Of a DNA stretch of 64,000 bases, positions 50,065 to 58,212 are shown in pieces (the stretch's first letter is position 1; each line of letters begins with the position of its first letter). The stretch is from Microvirga sp. (GTDB taxonomy: Bacteria > Pseudomonadota > Alphaproteobacteria > Rhizobiales > Beijerinckiaceae), in NCBI RefSeq assembly GCF_014699075.1, contig NZ_JACXAB010000002.1, positions 1 to 64,000 of the forward strand, written 5' to 3'. Below the pieces are notes generated by a model, which made no database searches, had not been told where the DNA came from, and was given only the letters and a program-made list of their open reading frames with translations. Both the position numbers and the translations under genes were made by a program.

Positions 50065-51060
50065 TTACTGAGACTGGATCTGATTACAGGATGCTTCCGA
50101 TCCCACGTCGACGGCCCCTTGTCGCCTGAACGTTTGCCCAGTCCATTCAAGAGTCTCCTTCATGCACCGATCGCTATTTTGCCAGAAGGCAACGACGAGG
50201 CGGCTGTTGGGACGGTAATGAAGGTCAAGGTACATGTATTCCTCTCCACCGAGCGGAAAGTTGTAAACCCTTCCGGTGGAGACATCGGCTACCGCTGCCC
50301 AGCGGCAGCCAGCACCGCATCCGATCTCTATGAAAGCTAAGCGTCCAGCAAAGTTCGCCCCACCTTTCATGCCTTCGCGAATTCGGGTCCGATAGCTATT
50401 CCAATCGCGATCCCGGCCCTTGAAGTCGGGGAGCCGAACCTGACCCTGGTAGGAATCGGCGAGGGCGTACCGTGCGAAATCCGAGCTCGTGGGAGCTTTC
50501 GCCGCCGATGCTTGTGGAGCGGAAGCGACTTGCGCTTGGGATCCGGAATTCCAGGAAACGGTGGAGCCACTGGGCGGCGTAGCTCCAGAGCATCGTGCTT
50601 GGACTTTCTCGATGACCTTTTTGGCCCCCTTCAGCGAGATCCAGTCTCTTTGTCCCCCGGGCTTTTGATATTGCGGGTCGATTTCGATCTCAGCAATGAA
50701 GTCGCCTTTGAGAATATCGAAGAGCGGGTGCGTCGCAGGCTGTTGCGTGGAGAGGTCCCAGCCGCCAGTCATGAGGTTCTCGAGCAGTGTGCCTCGTACG
50801 CTCACCTCTTTGCCGCCTCGGCGGAGCGTGATTCCTGCGGGCCCGCCGTCGCCTTCCTTGCCGTCTGGCATAGGGGCGTAGTCGGCAAACATGACGTCGA
50901 GCTTGCCGTTTTTCGCGCAGGCAAGGGTCAGGACGACGTCGTCGGTTTCAGGTGTCCCTAGCCCGGCAGAGGTCAAGTCGTCGGCGGCTTCCCAAACATG
51001 TCTTGGATTAGGCTCGCGGATCTCCACAGACAGTGCGGTTGTTGAGATGGACGAGAGCAT
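50065..51060 (-). CDS. Hypothetical, probably exported protein, 331 residues
   Basis: The start is uncertain. From ATG 51060 the protein opens MLSSISTTALSVEIREP, which looks like the second half of a signal peptide. In the same frame upstream the sequence reads FPRKAALAAF before a stop, without a standard start codon. The mature part has a lipoprotein-unlike, Ser/Ala-rich linker near 165-195, then a C-terminal domain (FAGRLAFIEIGCGAGCRWAAVADVSTGRVYNFP, LHYRPNSRLVVAFWQNSDRC) seen in exported hypothetical proteins of proteobacteria. Confidence 0.62.
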   Translation of the reverse strand: MLSSISTTALSVEIREPNPRHVWEAADDLTSAGLGTPETDDVVLTLACAKNGKLDVMFADYAPMPDGKEGDGGPAGITLRRGGKEVSVRGTLLENLMTGGWDLSTQQPATHPLFDILKGDFIAEIEIDPQYQKPGGQRDWISLKGAKKVIEKVQARCSGATPPSGSTVSWNSGSQAQVASAPQASAAKAPTSSDFARYALADSYQGQVRLPDFKGRDRDWNSYRTRIREGMKGGANFAGRLAFIEIGCGAGCRWAAVADVSTGRVYNFPLGGEEYMYLDLHYRPNSRLVVAFWQNSDRCMKETLEWTGQTFRRQGAVDVGSEASCNQIQSQ

Positions 51061-51242
51061 GAAAGCGGCAAGTGCCGCCTTTCTCGGAAAAATTCGAATT
51101 CAACACGGTTAGCGCCCCAATTGTGATTGCCCGCATTCTCAGAGGTGCGGAGTTTCTTTCGTGAGAATAGCACGTTCTGCGAAGGAACAGGATCGAAGCG
51201 TTTCTCGAGGTCTGCCAAAACGTGCTGCTGGTTACCTGATAC

Positions 51243-51941
51243 TTACCCTCTGGGAGATCGCCATCCGGCAGCGATTGCTTCGTTTTCCGAGCAGAACCAG
51301 CGCTCACCGGCGGCCTCGTTCAGAACGGTGCGCTCATAGCTCCGGCTTCCGGGGAGATGGTAGATCTTCTCCCCCTTGGCGCTGATGTTCCCCTTGATCC
51401 TGCAGTCGCCGGCGGGGGTGTTCGGGCGGGAAGTCGTAACCGGAGGGGCAGGTTCCGCTGCGGATGTTCCGCGCTCGCCGCGCCGCCAATCCCAAGGCGG
51501 GGTGAAGGTTCCGGCCCACAAACCGCGCTTGGCCTTCCGAGCCTCATCTTCCTGAGCAATGTAGTCGGTCCCGTACTGTCGGTAGGCCAGAGCATAACCC
51601 TGCTGGACCAGCCACCCATTCAAGTCGACCCCATTGGCTGAGCATTGGGCGACGATCCGTTGGTACCGGTCGATGTCTGTCTGCCGGCAGGTGACCGTGG
51701 ACGTACCGATCTTGTCGGATAGCGCGAGAGCCGCCTGTTGGCCGCAGCGGTAGGCCTTCCCATCAGCACCCTGGCAGGATTGGGCGCTTTCCGGAGCATC
51801 AGCTGCATGGAATCGAATGCGGGTGCCTCGGATTTCGAGGGTGTCCCCATCGATCACGCTGGCACGGCCGACGATCGACTGAGCCATAGTCGGTGTGACA
51901 GACAGCAGGAGAGCCGTGAAAATAAGAGAGGTTCTGAGCAT
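51243..51941 (-). CDS. Secreted thermonuclease-like (SNase) protein
   Basis: 232 residues from ATG 51941, where a signal peptide begins (MLRTSLIFTALLLSVTPTMA before QSIVG); the frame remains open to 52241 without coding character. The SNase domain shows VIDGDTLEIRGTRIRFHAADAPE, holding the calcium Asp and catalytic Arg, then DIDRYQRIVAQC with the second Arg region. About residues 175-232 form a short C-terminal domain (GDCRIKGNISAKGEKIYHLPGS) typical of this family in alphaproteobacteria. Likely degrades nucleic acid outside the cytoplasm. Confidence 0.88.
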   Translation of the reverse strand: MLRTSLIFTALLLSVTPTMAQSIVGRASVIDGDTLEIRGTRIRFHAADAPESAQSCQGADGKAYRCGQQAALALSDKIGTSTVTCRQTDIDRYQRIVAQCSANGVDLNGWLVQQGYALAYRQYGTDYIAQEDEARKAKRGLWAGTFTPPWDWRRGERGTSAAEPAPPVTTSRPNTPAGDCRIKGNISAKGEKIYHLPGSRSYERTVLNEAAGERWFCSENEAIAAGWRSPRG

Positions 51942-52014
51942 GGGTGGACCTAACGAGGCGACAAAGGATAAGCCTGAGCAATACCCTAAACTGGTCCGCT
52001 CGGCACGCATTTGA

Positions 52015-52266
52015 TCACGCAAGTGAAGAGAGACGGAAGTCCTTAGCCTTCCCGATCCTCCCACAGGCTCTGCATGCGACTGCGCTCTCGTCATCCCATT
52101 CATGGGAGCGATCCTCAGCCTCATTGATGTCGGTCCCATCCTTCGTTTGCCGAACCCATACTTGGGCGGAGATGTCGATACGATCGTTGCGTCGGCACTG
52201 CGGGCAAGACAGGCTGAAATCATCGTCAGAACAGTCGTCAATGGCGATCGAAGCGTGGTCAGACAT
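52015..52266 (-). CDS. Small zinc-ribbon-like protein
   Basis: 83 residues from ATG 52266, with GAGG at nine bases. Two CxxC pairs, SCPQCRRN and ACRACGRI, are about 40 residues apart and should bind one zinc. The part between is acidic. No family named. It is followed on the same strand by the thermonuclease gene at 73 bases. Confidence 0.6.
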   Translation of the reverse strand: MSDHASIAIDDCSDDDFSLSCPQCRRNDRIDISAQVWVRQTKDGTDINEAEDRSHEWDDESAVACRACGRIGKAKDFRLSSLA

Positions 52267-52313
52267 AGGCAACATCCTCAACGGCGGACTAATGGGCAGC
52301 GGCGCCCATGAAA

Positions 52314-52340
52314 AAAGCCCCGGTGGTAAGCCGGGGCTTT
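52314..52340 (-). terminator. Intrinsic terminator of the large RTX gene
   Basis: On the minus strand AAAGCCCCGG CTTACCA CCGGGGCTTTTTTC is a 10-bp stem plus T-run, 15 bases after the RTX stop. Confidence 0.9.
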
Positions 52341-52355
52341 CGGACTTTTCGGCGA

Positions 52356-54386
52356 TTAGATTGCGAAGAAGTCGTCGTAGTTGAGTTTCAGGCCCTTGGT
52401 CACGGAAGCGACCTCAACCGCTTTGGCTTTGCCTGAGCCGTCGGCGTCGTAGGAGATCACACCGGTCTTCTTGTTGTAGACGATGTAGTCGTCCTTGTCC
52501 TTGGCCTTGTCGTTGGCGAAGTTGTTCTTGCTCAACTTGAACGGGCTCGATTCTGAGCCCTTCTTCCCGAACTTGGTGAAGATCGAGTTCTCAAGGTAGA
52601 TCGAGTCGTCCTTCACGTTGAAGTCGGTGATCTTGTCCTTGTTAGTCTTCGTGTTCGCCTTGGTGTTGAACACAAAGGCGTCCTTGCCCTTGCCGCCCGT
52701 GAGGACATCCAGCCCATCGCCGCCGAAGAGACGGTCATCGCCTTCACCGCCGTTGAGCTTATCGCCACCCTTGCCGCCCTTCAGGACGTCCCGGCCGCCG
52801 CCGCCAACGGAATCTTCCTTGCCCACGTCCTTTACTTCGATCGTGAACGCCTGGGTGACGGAGACGCCAGCGAGGTCGGTGACTTTGACCTTGATGGTAT
52901 GGGACGTGGCCTGCTCGTAGTCGATCTTCGCAGGATCAGCGACAACGACCTTGTCGCCATCAATCATGAAGCGACCATCTGCGGAATCGACGAGTTCGAA
53001 CTTCAGCTTGTCGCCGCCGTCGACATCCTTTGCCGACAGGTGACCGGCATTCTGGCCGACCTTGGCGTTCTCCGTGACCGAGCCATTATGCAGGTTGAGG
53101 CCGGTGGGAGCGTCGTTGACTGCGGAGACGGTGAGCTTGAAGGTGAAGTCCTTGAGGATATCGCTGTCATCGACCGCGACCTTGACGCCAATCTGCCCAT
53201 GCCAGTCCTTCGGCGGCGTGCCGGAGAACGTCCAGGTGCCTGCATTGAACACGATCCAGGAGGGAAGGGGCTCGTTGTCGAGGCCGGTGATCGTGAAAGT
53301 GGCGCCAGCAGTCAGGGATCCTGCCGGAATCGTGTACGACCAGGCAGTATCCTCATTAACCTTTTGATCGACGAACGGTACTCCGCCGGTCCCAGGGTTA
53401 GTGCCGGGATCAATCCCGTCCTTCAGATTGTCGACGGTATAGAGGGTGTCACCAGCAAGGATATACTCAACATTGCTGACCAGATCGACTTGGCCGGTCT
53501 CCTTTTCGGTGATCAGAAGGCGGCCCTCTGCGTCGAAGCTAAAGGAGAAGTCTGCCAACGTACCACTCAGACCAAGGGTATCGTCCCCTGTCCCGCCATC
53601 GACGGTGTCATTCCCGTCGCCACCGTAAATCGTGTCGTTGCCGGTGCCGCCGAGCAGAGTATCGTTTCCAATATCACCATCGATGACATCGTTACCGGCA
53701 CCTCCGGTCATGGAGTCGTTGCCGAGGCTCCCGAAGAGATTGTTGTCGGCGTCTGATCCTACGATGGTGTCGGCGGCGAAGGTTCCAACGACCGACTCGA
53801 TGTTGGACAGCGTCAGTGAGCCGCCCGAGTAGGAGGTCCCAGTGCCGGCAGCAAGATTGACATTCACGCCGGTGCTAACAAACAGGACGTCATTGAAGCT
53901 GAGAACGTCAACCCCGGCTCCGCCGTCGAGGGTCGCATTGCCCCGGCCAGGAACGATCGTGTCATCGCCACCAGCGGCCGAGATCACATCGTCGCCGGCG
54001 CCAGTGTAGAGGTAGTCGCTGCCGTCACCGCCGGTGACGGTGTCATTGCCGGCTGTGAGCTTTTCCATGAGCCAGTACGGATCGTTGTCGGCGACCATGT
54101 CGCCGAACTCTGTGACGTCGTAGCTCAGCCCAGAAAGGGTGGCGAGTACTCCGAGATCGGCGTCAACAAGCTCGAAAGAGGTGATCGTGCCCGATGCCCA
54201 GTAGGGCGCCTCCTCATCATAGTCGAGGGTGATGCCCTTGATCACCAGGGTGTACCCACCGACCCGAGACACGGTGATCGTGTTTTCGTCCACCTGGGTG
54301 ACGGATCCTGCTCCGATATTCGAGAAAAAGACAGCGGGATCGATAGCGATATTCGGGAGACCAGGGGTGATGGTGAGTGTTGCCAT
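52356..54386 (-). CDS. RTX calcium-binding protein with cadherin/Ig-like domains
   Basis: 676 residues without a signal peptide, as expected for type I secretion. An N-terminal beta domain (1-100) is followed by GGxGxDxxx nonapeptide blocks at about 110-155 and 205-285, then putative-Ig/cadherin-like modules at about 340-530 (WHGQIGVKVAVDDSD, AVNDAPTGL, DYEQATSHTIKVKVTD), then a third RTX block at about 535-575 and a C-terminal secretion-type domain (KDAFVFNTKANTKTNKDKITDF). Likely a surface or extracellular adhesin-like protein. No ABC/MFP exporter genes are in the window. Confidence 0.88.
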   Translation of the reverse strand: MATLTITPGLPNIAIDPAVFFSNIGAGSVTQVDENTITVSRVGGYTLVIKGITLDYDEEAPYWASGTITSFELVDADLGVLATLSGLSYDVTEFGDMVADNDPYWLMEKLTAGNDTVTGGDGSDYLYTGAGDDVISAAGGDDTIVPGRGNATLDGGAGVDVLSFNDVLFVSTGVNVNLAAGTGTSYSGGSLTLSNIESVVGTFAADTIVGSDADNNLFGSLGNDSMTGGAGNDVIDGDIGNDTLLGGTGNDTIYGGDGNDTVDGGTGDDTLGLSGTLADFSFSFDAEGRLLITEKETGQVDLVSNVEYILAGDTLYTVDNLKDGIDPGTNPGTGGVPFVDQKVNEDTAWSYTIPAGSLTAGATFTITGLDNEPLPSWIVFNAGTWTFSGTPPKDWHGQIGVKVAVDDSDILKDFTFKLTVSAVNDAPTGLNLHNGSVTENAKVGQNAGHLSAKDVDGGDKLKFELVDSADGRFMIDGDKVVVADPAKIDYEQATSHTIKVKVTDLAGVSVTQAFTIEVKDVGKEDSVGGGGRDVLKGGKGGDKLNGGEGDDRLFGGDGLDVLTGGKGKDAFVFNTKANTKTNKDKITDFNVKDDSIYLENSIFTKFGKKGSESSPFKLSKNNFANDKAKDKDDYIVYNKKTGVISYDADGSGKAKAVEVASVTKGLKLNYDDFFAI

Positions 54387-54669
54387 TGAGGAGATTGCCC
54401 TTGTGCGCTCATTCGGAACCTCGGCACAGCGCAGTGCCGTTCGGCTCTGAAGTCAAAGCTCTGTTTTGAGTGGGGTTTTGGAAAGTTAGATCTTCACCTT
54501 TTGACTTGGACAGCCTCTTAAAGATTGTCCACGTCGGATTGTTACCATACTCTCTCACCCGAAATAAAGTTCATAGTTTTATGCATTTCAATTCGAGAGA
54601 GCAGACATCCCAGCCTTCAGGCATTCTCCCGCAAACTACGAGGGAAATCCCCTCGCCTGTGGCTATCCC

Positions 54670-55380
54670 TCACGCGGGCGAGATCATCCGGTAACCTTCC
54701 CGCCAGATTTCCCAAAGATCTCCGCCGATGAAATCAGTCTGGGCAATCCCATCGGCTCTCAGGACGGGGAAGGAGTAGGGATTGGCCGAGAGTTTCGCGC
54801 CGGCGGAAGCGGCCGCCCGACCCATCTCGAACGCGGCACTGTCATTGTGAGCTGCTGGAAGCAGCTTGATCCAGCGCAGTCGGGGCTCGCCGAGGGTGCG
54901 CTCAGGGCGTCGGCGCGAGGCGTTTGACCAGGATTTTGGTTGAATGGGGACGATCGCTCGTTTGACCCCTAGACCGTGACGGATGAAACGGGAGTGGTGC
55001 TGGATGTCCAGGCGCCAGCCTGCCGCCCTCAAGGATGCTCCGCTCTCGGAGACGCGGGTATAGGTGGTGAGCCGATAGATGGTCCGCCCCCGAAGCTTTA
55101 TCAGTTGAGCTTCCCGGGCCAAAGCTCCCAGGACCGCAGAACACGCGTGGGCCGTACCGTCAGTTGCTGTTCGGCTCACCTCGAGGGTCACTCCGTCATC
55201 AAGCACTTGCGAGACTGGACGGCCGAGAATGCCAACGCCGAGGACATCTTGGGAATTGCGATCCCGAACAAGGATTTGCTTCACCGACACGCCGATCTCT
55301 GAGGAGTGTCGGTGGAGCTCGCGCACAATGGCGTTGGCGGTTGCCTTATCCGTGATTTCGAACAGGAAGCGTTTGGACAA
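54670..55380 (-). CDS. XF1762-like (GNAT-related) protein
   Basis: 236 residues from TTG 55380, the only usable start; it overlaps the upstream gene by 35 bases. VGILGRPVSQVLDDGVTLEVSRTATDGTAHACSAVLG and TYTRVSESGASLRAAGW match the XF1762 family pattern, related to N-acetyltransferases and common on phages and plasmids. The second half (about 125-236) is an extra, unrecognised region. Substrate unknown. It belongs to the minus-strand series running from 57443. Confidence 0.7.
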   Translation of the reverse strand: MSKRFLFEITDKATANAIVRELHRHSSEIGVSVKQILVRDRNSQDVLGVGILGRPVSQVLDDGVTLEVSRTATDGTAHACSAVLGALAREAQLIKLRGRTIYRLTTYTRVSESGASLRAAGWRLDIQHHSRFIRHGLGVKRAIVPIQPKSWSNASRRRPERTLGEPRLRWIKLLPAAHNDSAAFEMGRAAASAGAKLSANPYSFPVLRADGIAQTDFIGGDLWEIWREGYRMISPA

Positions 55381-55798
55381 AGGGGGTAGGCACCGTGGGT
55401 GGAATTCGCACGAGGGGGATCGAGGCCAGATTGGAGAAGTCGGTCGTATTCAAGATCATCGCAACTTTCTGGGCGAGCCTCACGTTCTCTTCGACGTCGT
55501 CCGAGTCGAGGATTTCGATCCGGACGTCGCCGTCGATGTCGAGAATGAGAACACCGTTGTCGTCAGACCCCGTAGAGACTGGTCGGTCGATGATCCAGTC
55601 CCCGGACTCGTGGTATTCCGCGATCTCAGCCCCTGAATTGAGCCGGTCGACAATCACGTTGGCCATAAGACTGTTCCCGGGCGTTTTCTCATCCTCTCCG
55701 ATCACGATCCGGGATTCCCCCTGGTACCACAGGACATGCATGGTCTCGGTCTCGAATACGGCGGCCCGGAAGATGGACCATTGGGGCGTCTGTGCCAT
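55346..55798 (-). CDS. Acidic hypothetical protein, 150 residues
   Basis: Start at ATG 55798 (MAQTPQWSIF) after GAGTGAGAG. The product is acidic and probably beta-rich (TMHVLWYQGESRIVIGEDE, VLILDIDGDVRIEILDSDD). No family recognised. It follows the SLOG-like gene by 20 bases and overlaps the XF1762-like gene. Confidence 0.62.
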   Translation of the reverse strand: MAQTPQWSIFRAAVFETETMHVLWYQGESRIVIGEDEKTPGNSLMANVIVDRLNSGAEIAEYHESGDWIIDRPVSTGSDDNGVLILDIDGDVRIEILDSDDVEENVRLAQKVAMILNTTDFSNLASIPLVRIPPTVPTPFVQTLPVRNHG

Positions 55799-55818
55799 AG
55801 CGCAACTCTCACTCATAC

Positions 55819-56469
55819 TTACGCAACAAGGGCCTGCGCCAACCTGGAGAGATTGACGTGGCGTTTCACGGCCTGCGACGTGGCCTTCGTCCAGGTGTCG
55901 GCGGAACCGCCGTCCTTCACGCCGCCGGCACGGCTGTCGCTGAAACCGGCATCGCCGGGCCGGAAATCGACGGCAGCAGCTGCCGATGTACCGAAGGTAA
56001 AGCAGAGCATCGCGCTGGACCGGGCGACGTCGCTGTTCCGGTTCTTAAAACCAGGAGCCACGATGAAGCGGGCACCGCGCTGCTGTGCGACGGCCAGATC
56101 CCGCAGCGTGTCGCGGTTCATCGCCCGAGAGAAGATGTCGTGATAGTAGTTCGATGTCTTCCCCGGATTGAACTGGATGCTGGCATCCGGAACGAAGCGG
56201 CGTCCGTCGAACTCAGCCGGAACATAAAGCGTGAGGCTCTCCAAGCCACCCTGAAGGAACGCGGTGACGGCGCAGTGATCCGCCCAGGCCGCACCGCCAG
56301 AGATTCCGTGGCTGATATCGAAGTCGTTGATCGCCCGAAAGGTCTCGCGCATCATCATCTCGTAGAGATACGCAGACAGACGCGGCGCATCGTCTTTGCG
56401 GCCGGCAGTTCCAATCACAGAAAGAGTTTTCTCAAGCGACATACGGCGGCTGGCAAGACGTCCGATCAT
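55819..56469 (-). CDS. SLOG/YspA-like Rossmann-fold hypothetical protein
   Basis: 216 residues after a GGGAG site. VIGTAGRKDDAPRLS, then a helix, then FDISHGISGGAAWADHCAVTAFLQGGLESLTLYVP has the beta-alpha-beta shape and Gly-rich loop of the SLOG/LOG-like superfamily, and ADTWTKATSQAVKRHVNL resembles its C-terminal helix. SLOG proteins bind or cleave nucleotide-derived ligands, and some act in antiphage signalling. Assignment is by motif resemblance only. Confidence 0.58.
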   Translation of the reverse strand: MIGRLASRRMSLEKTLSVIGTAGRKDDAPRLSAYLYEMMMRETFRAINDFDISHGISGGAAWADHCAVTAFLQGGLESLTLYVPAEFDGRRFVPDASIQFNPGKTSNYYHDIFSRAMNRDTLRDLAVAQQRGARFIVAPGFKNRNSDVARSSAMLCFTFGTSAAAAVDFRPGDAGFSDSRAGGVKDGGSADTWTKATSQAVKRHVNLSRLAQALVA

Positions 56470-56645
56470 GTGATGCTCCCGGGGATTAGCCTCTGTTTCA
56501 GATCACCCGTTTTGATCCAAAGATCTTCAAACGTTTTCAATGCAATTTGTGAGTTTCATTATCCCCTGTTTATTCGATGCGATCTATCGCTCCACAGGAC
56601 TATCAACTGCGATCTACTGGTGAGTTCATGCCTTGGTTAACAGGA

Positions 56646-57443
56646 TCACTCAGCGGCAAGCAACGGAACCGATCTCTCCTGCAGCTTCTCGAGTTTCCGG
56701 CGTTCTGTCGGCGAGATCCAGCCAGGAACATAGCGCCGTGCGAGGATGAAATCCGTTTCAGAAGTGAGGGTTTCCCTGCAACCTGGCGGGATCAGGAATG
56801 TGGGGATGAAGAACGGCTGGTGCTGAACACAGGGCCATTTGCCGTCCTCATCGCGGACCCAAATGTACCAGGCATAGGCCGTCGCTGTTGACAACTTTGG
56901 ATCCCACCCGCCCAGACACATTGGCAATCGTTCGGTAAAAGCGGCGACTACCGTGGGAGGCGTCTGCGTCCAGAGTGCGTGATAGCGGCTCTGGCTTTCA
57001 AGCCATGCCAAGCGGACGAGAAACGCAACACCTTTCCGGGCAATTTTCATCGCCATCTCGAGGAACTCATGAGAATGGTCGAACGGCGGATTGGTGATGA
57101 CCCAATCCACAAGGGATGACGTAGGATCGGCAAGGCGGAAGTCTATCTGAGCATCCAGATGTGGGCCGTAAGGGTAGATATCGGATGCAAGGACGGAGGT
57201 GGAGAACTCTTTAAGTGGCTCGCTCATGTGGCCGAAGCCTGCGGCTGGCTCCCACGCAGTGCGAATGCGAGGCGAAAGGTTCAGAGCCGGAAAGACGTGC
57301 TTGAAGAGAGCTCTCGTCCCCCACGGAGGCGTCGGGAACAGATCGAGCTTTCGCCATTGGTCACTATCAACGAGTGGATGGTAGGCTTCCTGGGAGGCCC
57401 GATGCGCCATGACTGCGGTTCCACCGCGAGGACTTTTACTCAT
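56646..57443 (-). CDS. Orphan N6-adenine DNA methyltransferase-like protein
   Basis: 265 residues. AWEPAAGFGHM (64-73) is the SAM-binding motif I, ASDIYPYG the motif II acidic strand, and ITNPPF (116-121) the catalytic NPPF of N6-adenine methyltransferases. It lacks a target-recognition domain of normal size, and no endonuclease is adjacent, so it looks like a phage- or plasmid-type solitary methyltransferase. ATG 57410 is an alternative start. It lies 176 bases before the SLOG-like gene on the same strand. Confidence 0.8.
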   Translation of the reverse strand: MSKSPRGGTAVMAHRASQEAYHPLVDSDQWRKLDLFPTPPWGTRALFKHVFPALNLSPRIRTAWEPAAGFGHMSEPLKEFSTSVLASDIYPYGPHLDAQIDFRLADPTSSLVDWVITNPPFDHSHEFLEMAMKIARKGVAFLVRLAWLESQSRYHALWTQTPPTVVAAFTERLPMCLGGWDPKLSTATAYAWYIWVRDEDGKWPCVQHQPFFIPTFLIPPGCRETLTSETDFILARRYVPGWISPTERRKLEKLQERSVPLLAAE

Positions 57444-57520
57444 GGCCTGAACTGACTCTCGACGGCGACGGAATGGGAAATCGGACAGGATCCTGTTACC
57501 CGATCCGATTTGATTTGAGT

Positions 57521-57820
57521 TTATTGATTGGACTTGGCGCCCTTGCGGGAGCGCGGCCTGGTGCGTCGGCGGCGCGGGAACGGTTCGTAGGTCTTCCCGT
57601 AGGAAGCCAGGAGACCAGCGATCCTTCTCTGATTGTGGAAGCCGCGCCGAACTTCCTGGATCTCAAGATAGACACGTACCGGAGCAGGGAGTGTTCGATC
57701 GTCAATAAGGATGTCGAGTAGGGCGCCGGACGTTTGATCAAGCTTCGTCAGGTTTGCGACGCCTGATGCCGCATCCTTGAGGAGAACGAGGGCCTCCGCC
57801 AAAACCGATGTCGTAGGCAT
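57521..57820 (-). CDS. Small basic-tailed hypothetical protein, 99 residues
   Basis: GGGAGG stands at good distance before the ATG. The first 75 residues look helical (SVLAEALVLLKDAASGVANL, RVYLEIQEVRRGFHNQRRIAGLLASYG), and the end is strongly basic (FPRRRRTRPRSRKGAK), suggesting nucleic-acid binding. No family recognised. Confidence 0.55.
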   Translation of the reverse strand: MPTTSVLAEALVLLKDAASGVANLTKLDQTSGALLDILIDDRTLPAPVRVYLEIQEVRRGFHNQRRIAGLLASYGKTYEPFPRRRRTRPRSRKGAKSNQ

Positions 57821-57987
57821 AGGTAAGCCTCCCTAATGGGAAAGAGCGACGTTTGGGATCTATGGAAGGGGTCGAGGCGAGCGGTGTGATCAGCGGCAAT
57901 CGGGCACGGGGGCGACGTCGATAGTGCGGCTAGGGCTCGGTGAAAGGTGGAGGGCGAGGCTAGAGCCTCAAGCCCTCCGATCAGTTT

Positions 57988-58197
57988 CTAGGCTTGGCTT
58001 CGCTTGGCCGTTATGAGGCCAGCGAGGCAGTCTGGGCTCTTAACCCACTGCCCGTATTCGGCGAGGGACAGACCGAGATACTCATGGAGCTCGGCCTGTG
58101 TTGGCTGCGAGTGCCACCTTTCGACCCAGTCGTCCACCTGGGATGGATCGGCCTGATCAGCGAGGCATGCCTGAACGAAAGTTGCCTGCGGTTCCAT
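57988..58197 (-). CDS. Small hypothetical protein, 69 residues
   Basis: GGGAGG seven bases before ATG 58197. The sequence (WVERWHSQPTQAELHEYLGLSLAEYGQWV) is helical and regular, like small proteins found on plasmids and phages. It starts 15 bases after the protease stop and is likely co-transcribed with it. Confidence 0.58.
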   Translation of the reverse strand: MEPQATFVQACLADQADPSQVDDWVERWHSQPTQAELHEYLGLSLAEYGQWVKSPDCLAGLITAKRSQA

Positions 58198-58212
58198 AGG
58201 GACCTCCCGGCA

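Noticed and set aside
51942..52241. Hundred-codon upstream extension of the thermonuclease
   Set aside because: The signal peptide begins at 51941, and the extension overlaps the zinc-ribbon gene on the same strand in another frame.
52899..53756. Plus-strand frame of 285 codons
   Set aside because: Antisense to the RTX repeats; the apparent regularity comes from the nonapeptide code.
52680..54060. Possible tandem DNA repeat or CRISPR-like array
   Set aside because: The repetition is the RTX nonapeptide code; there are no constant repeats with unique spacers.
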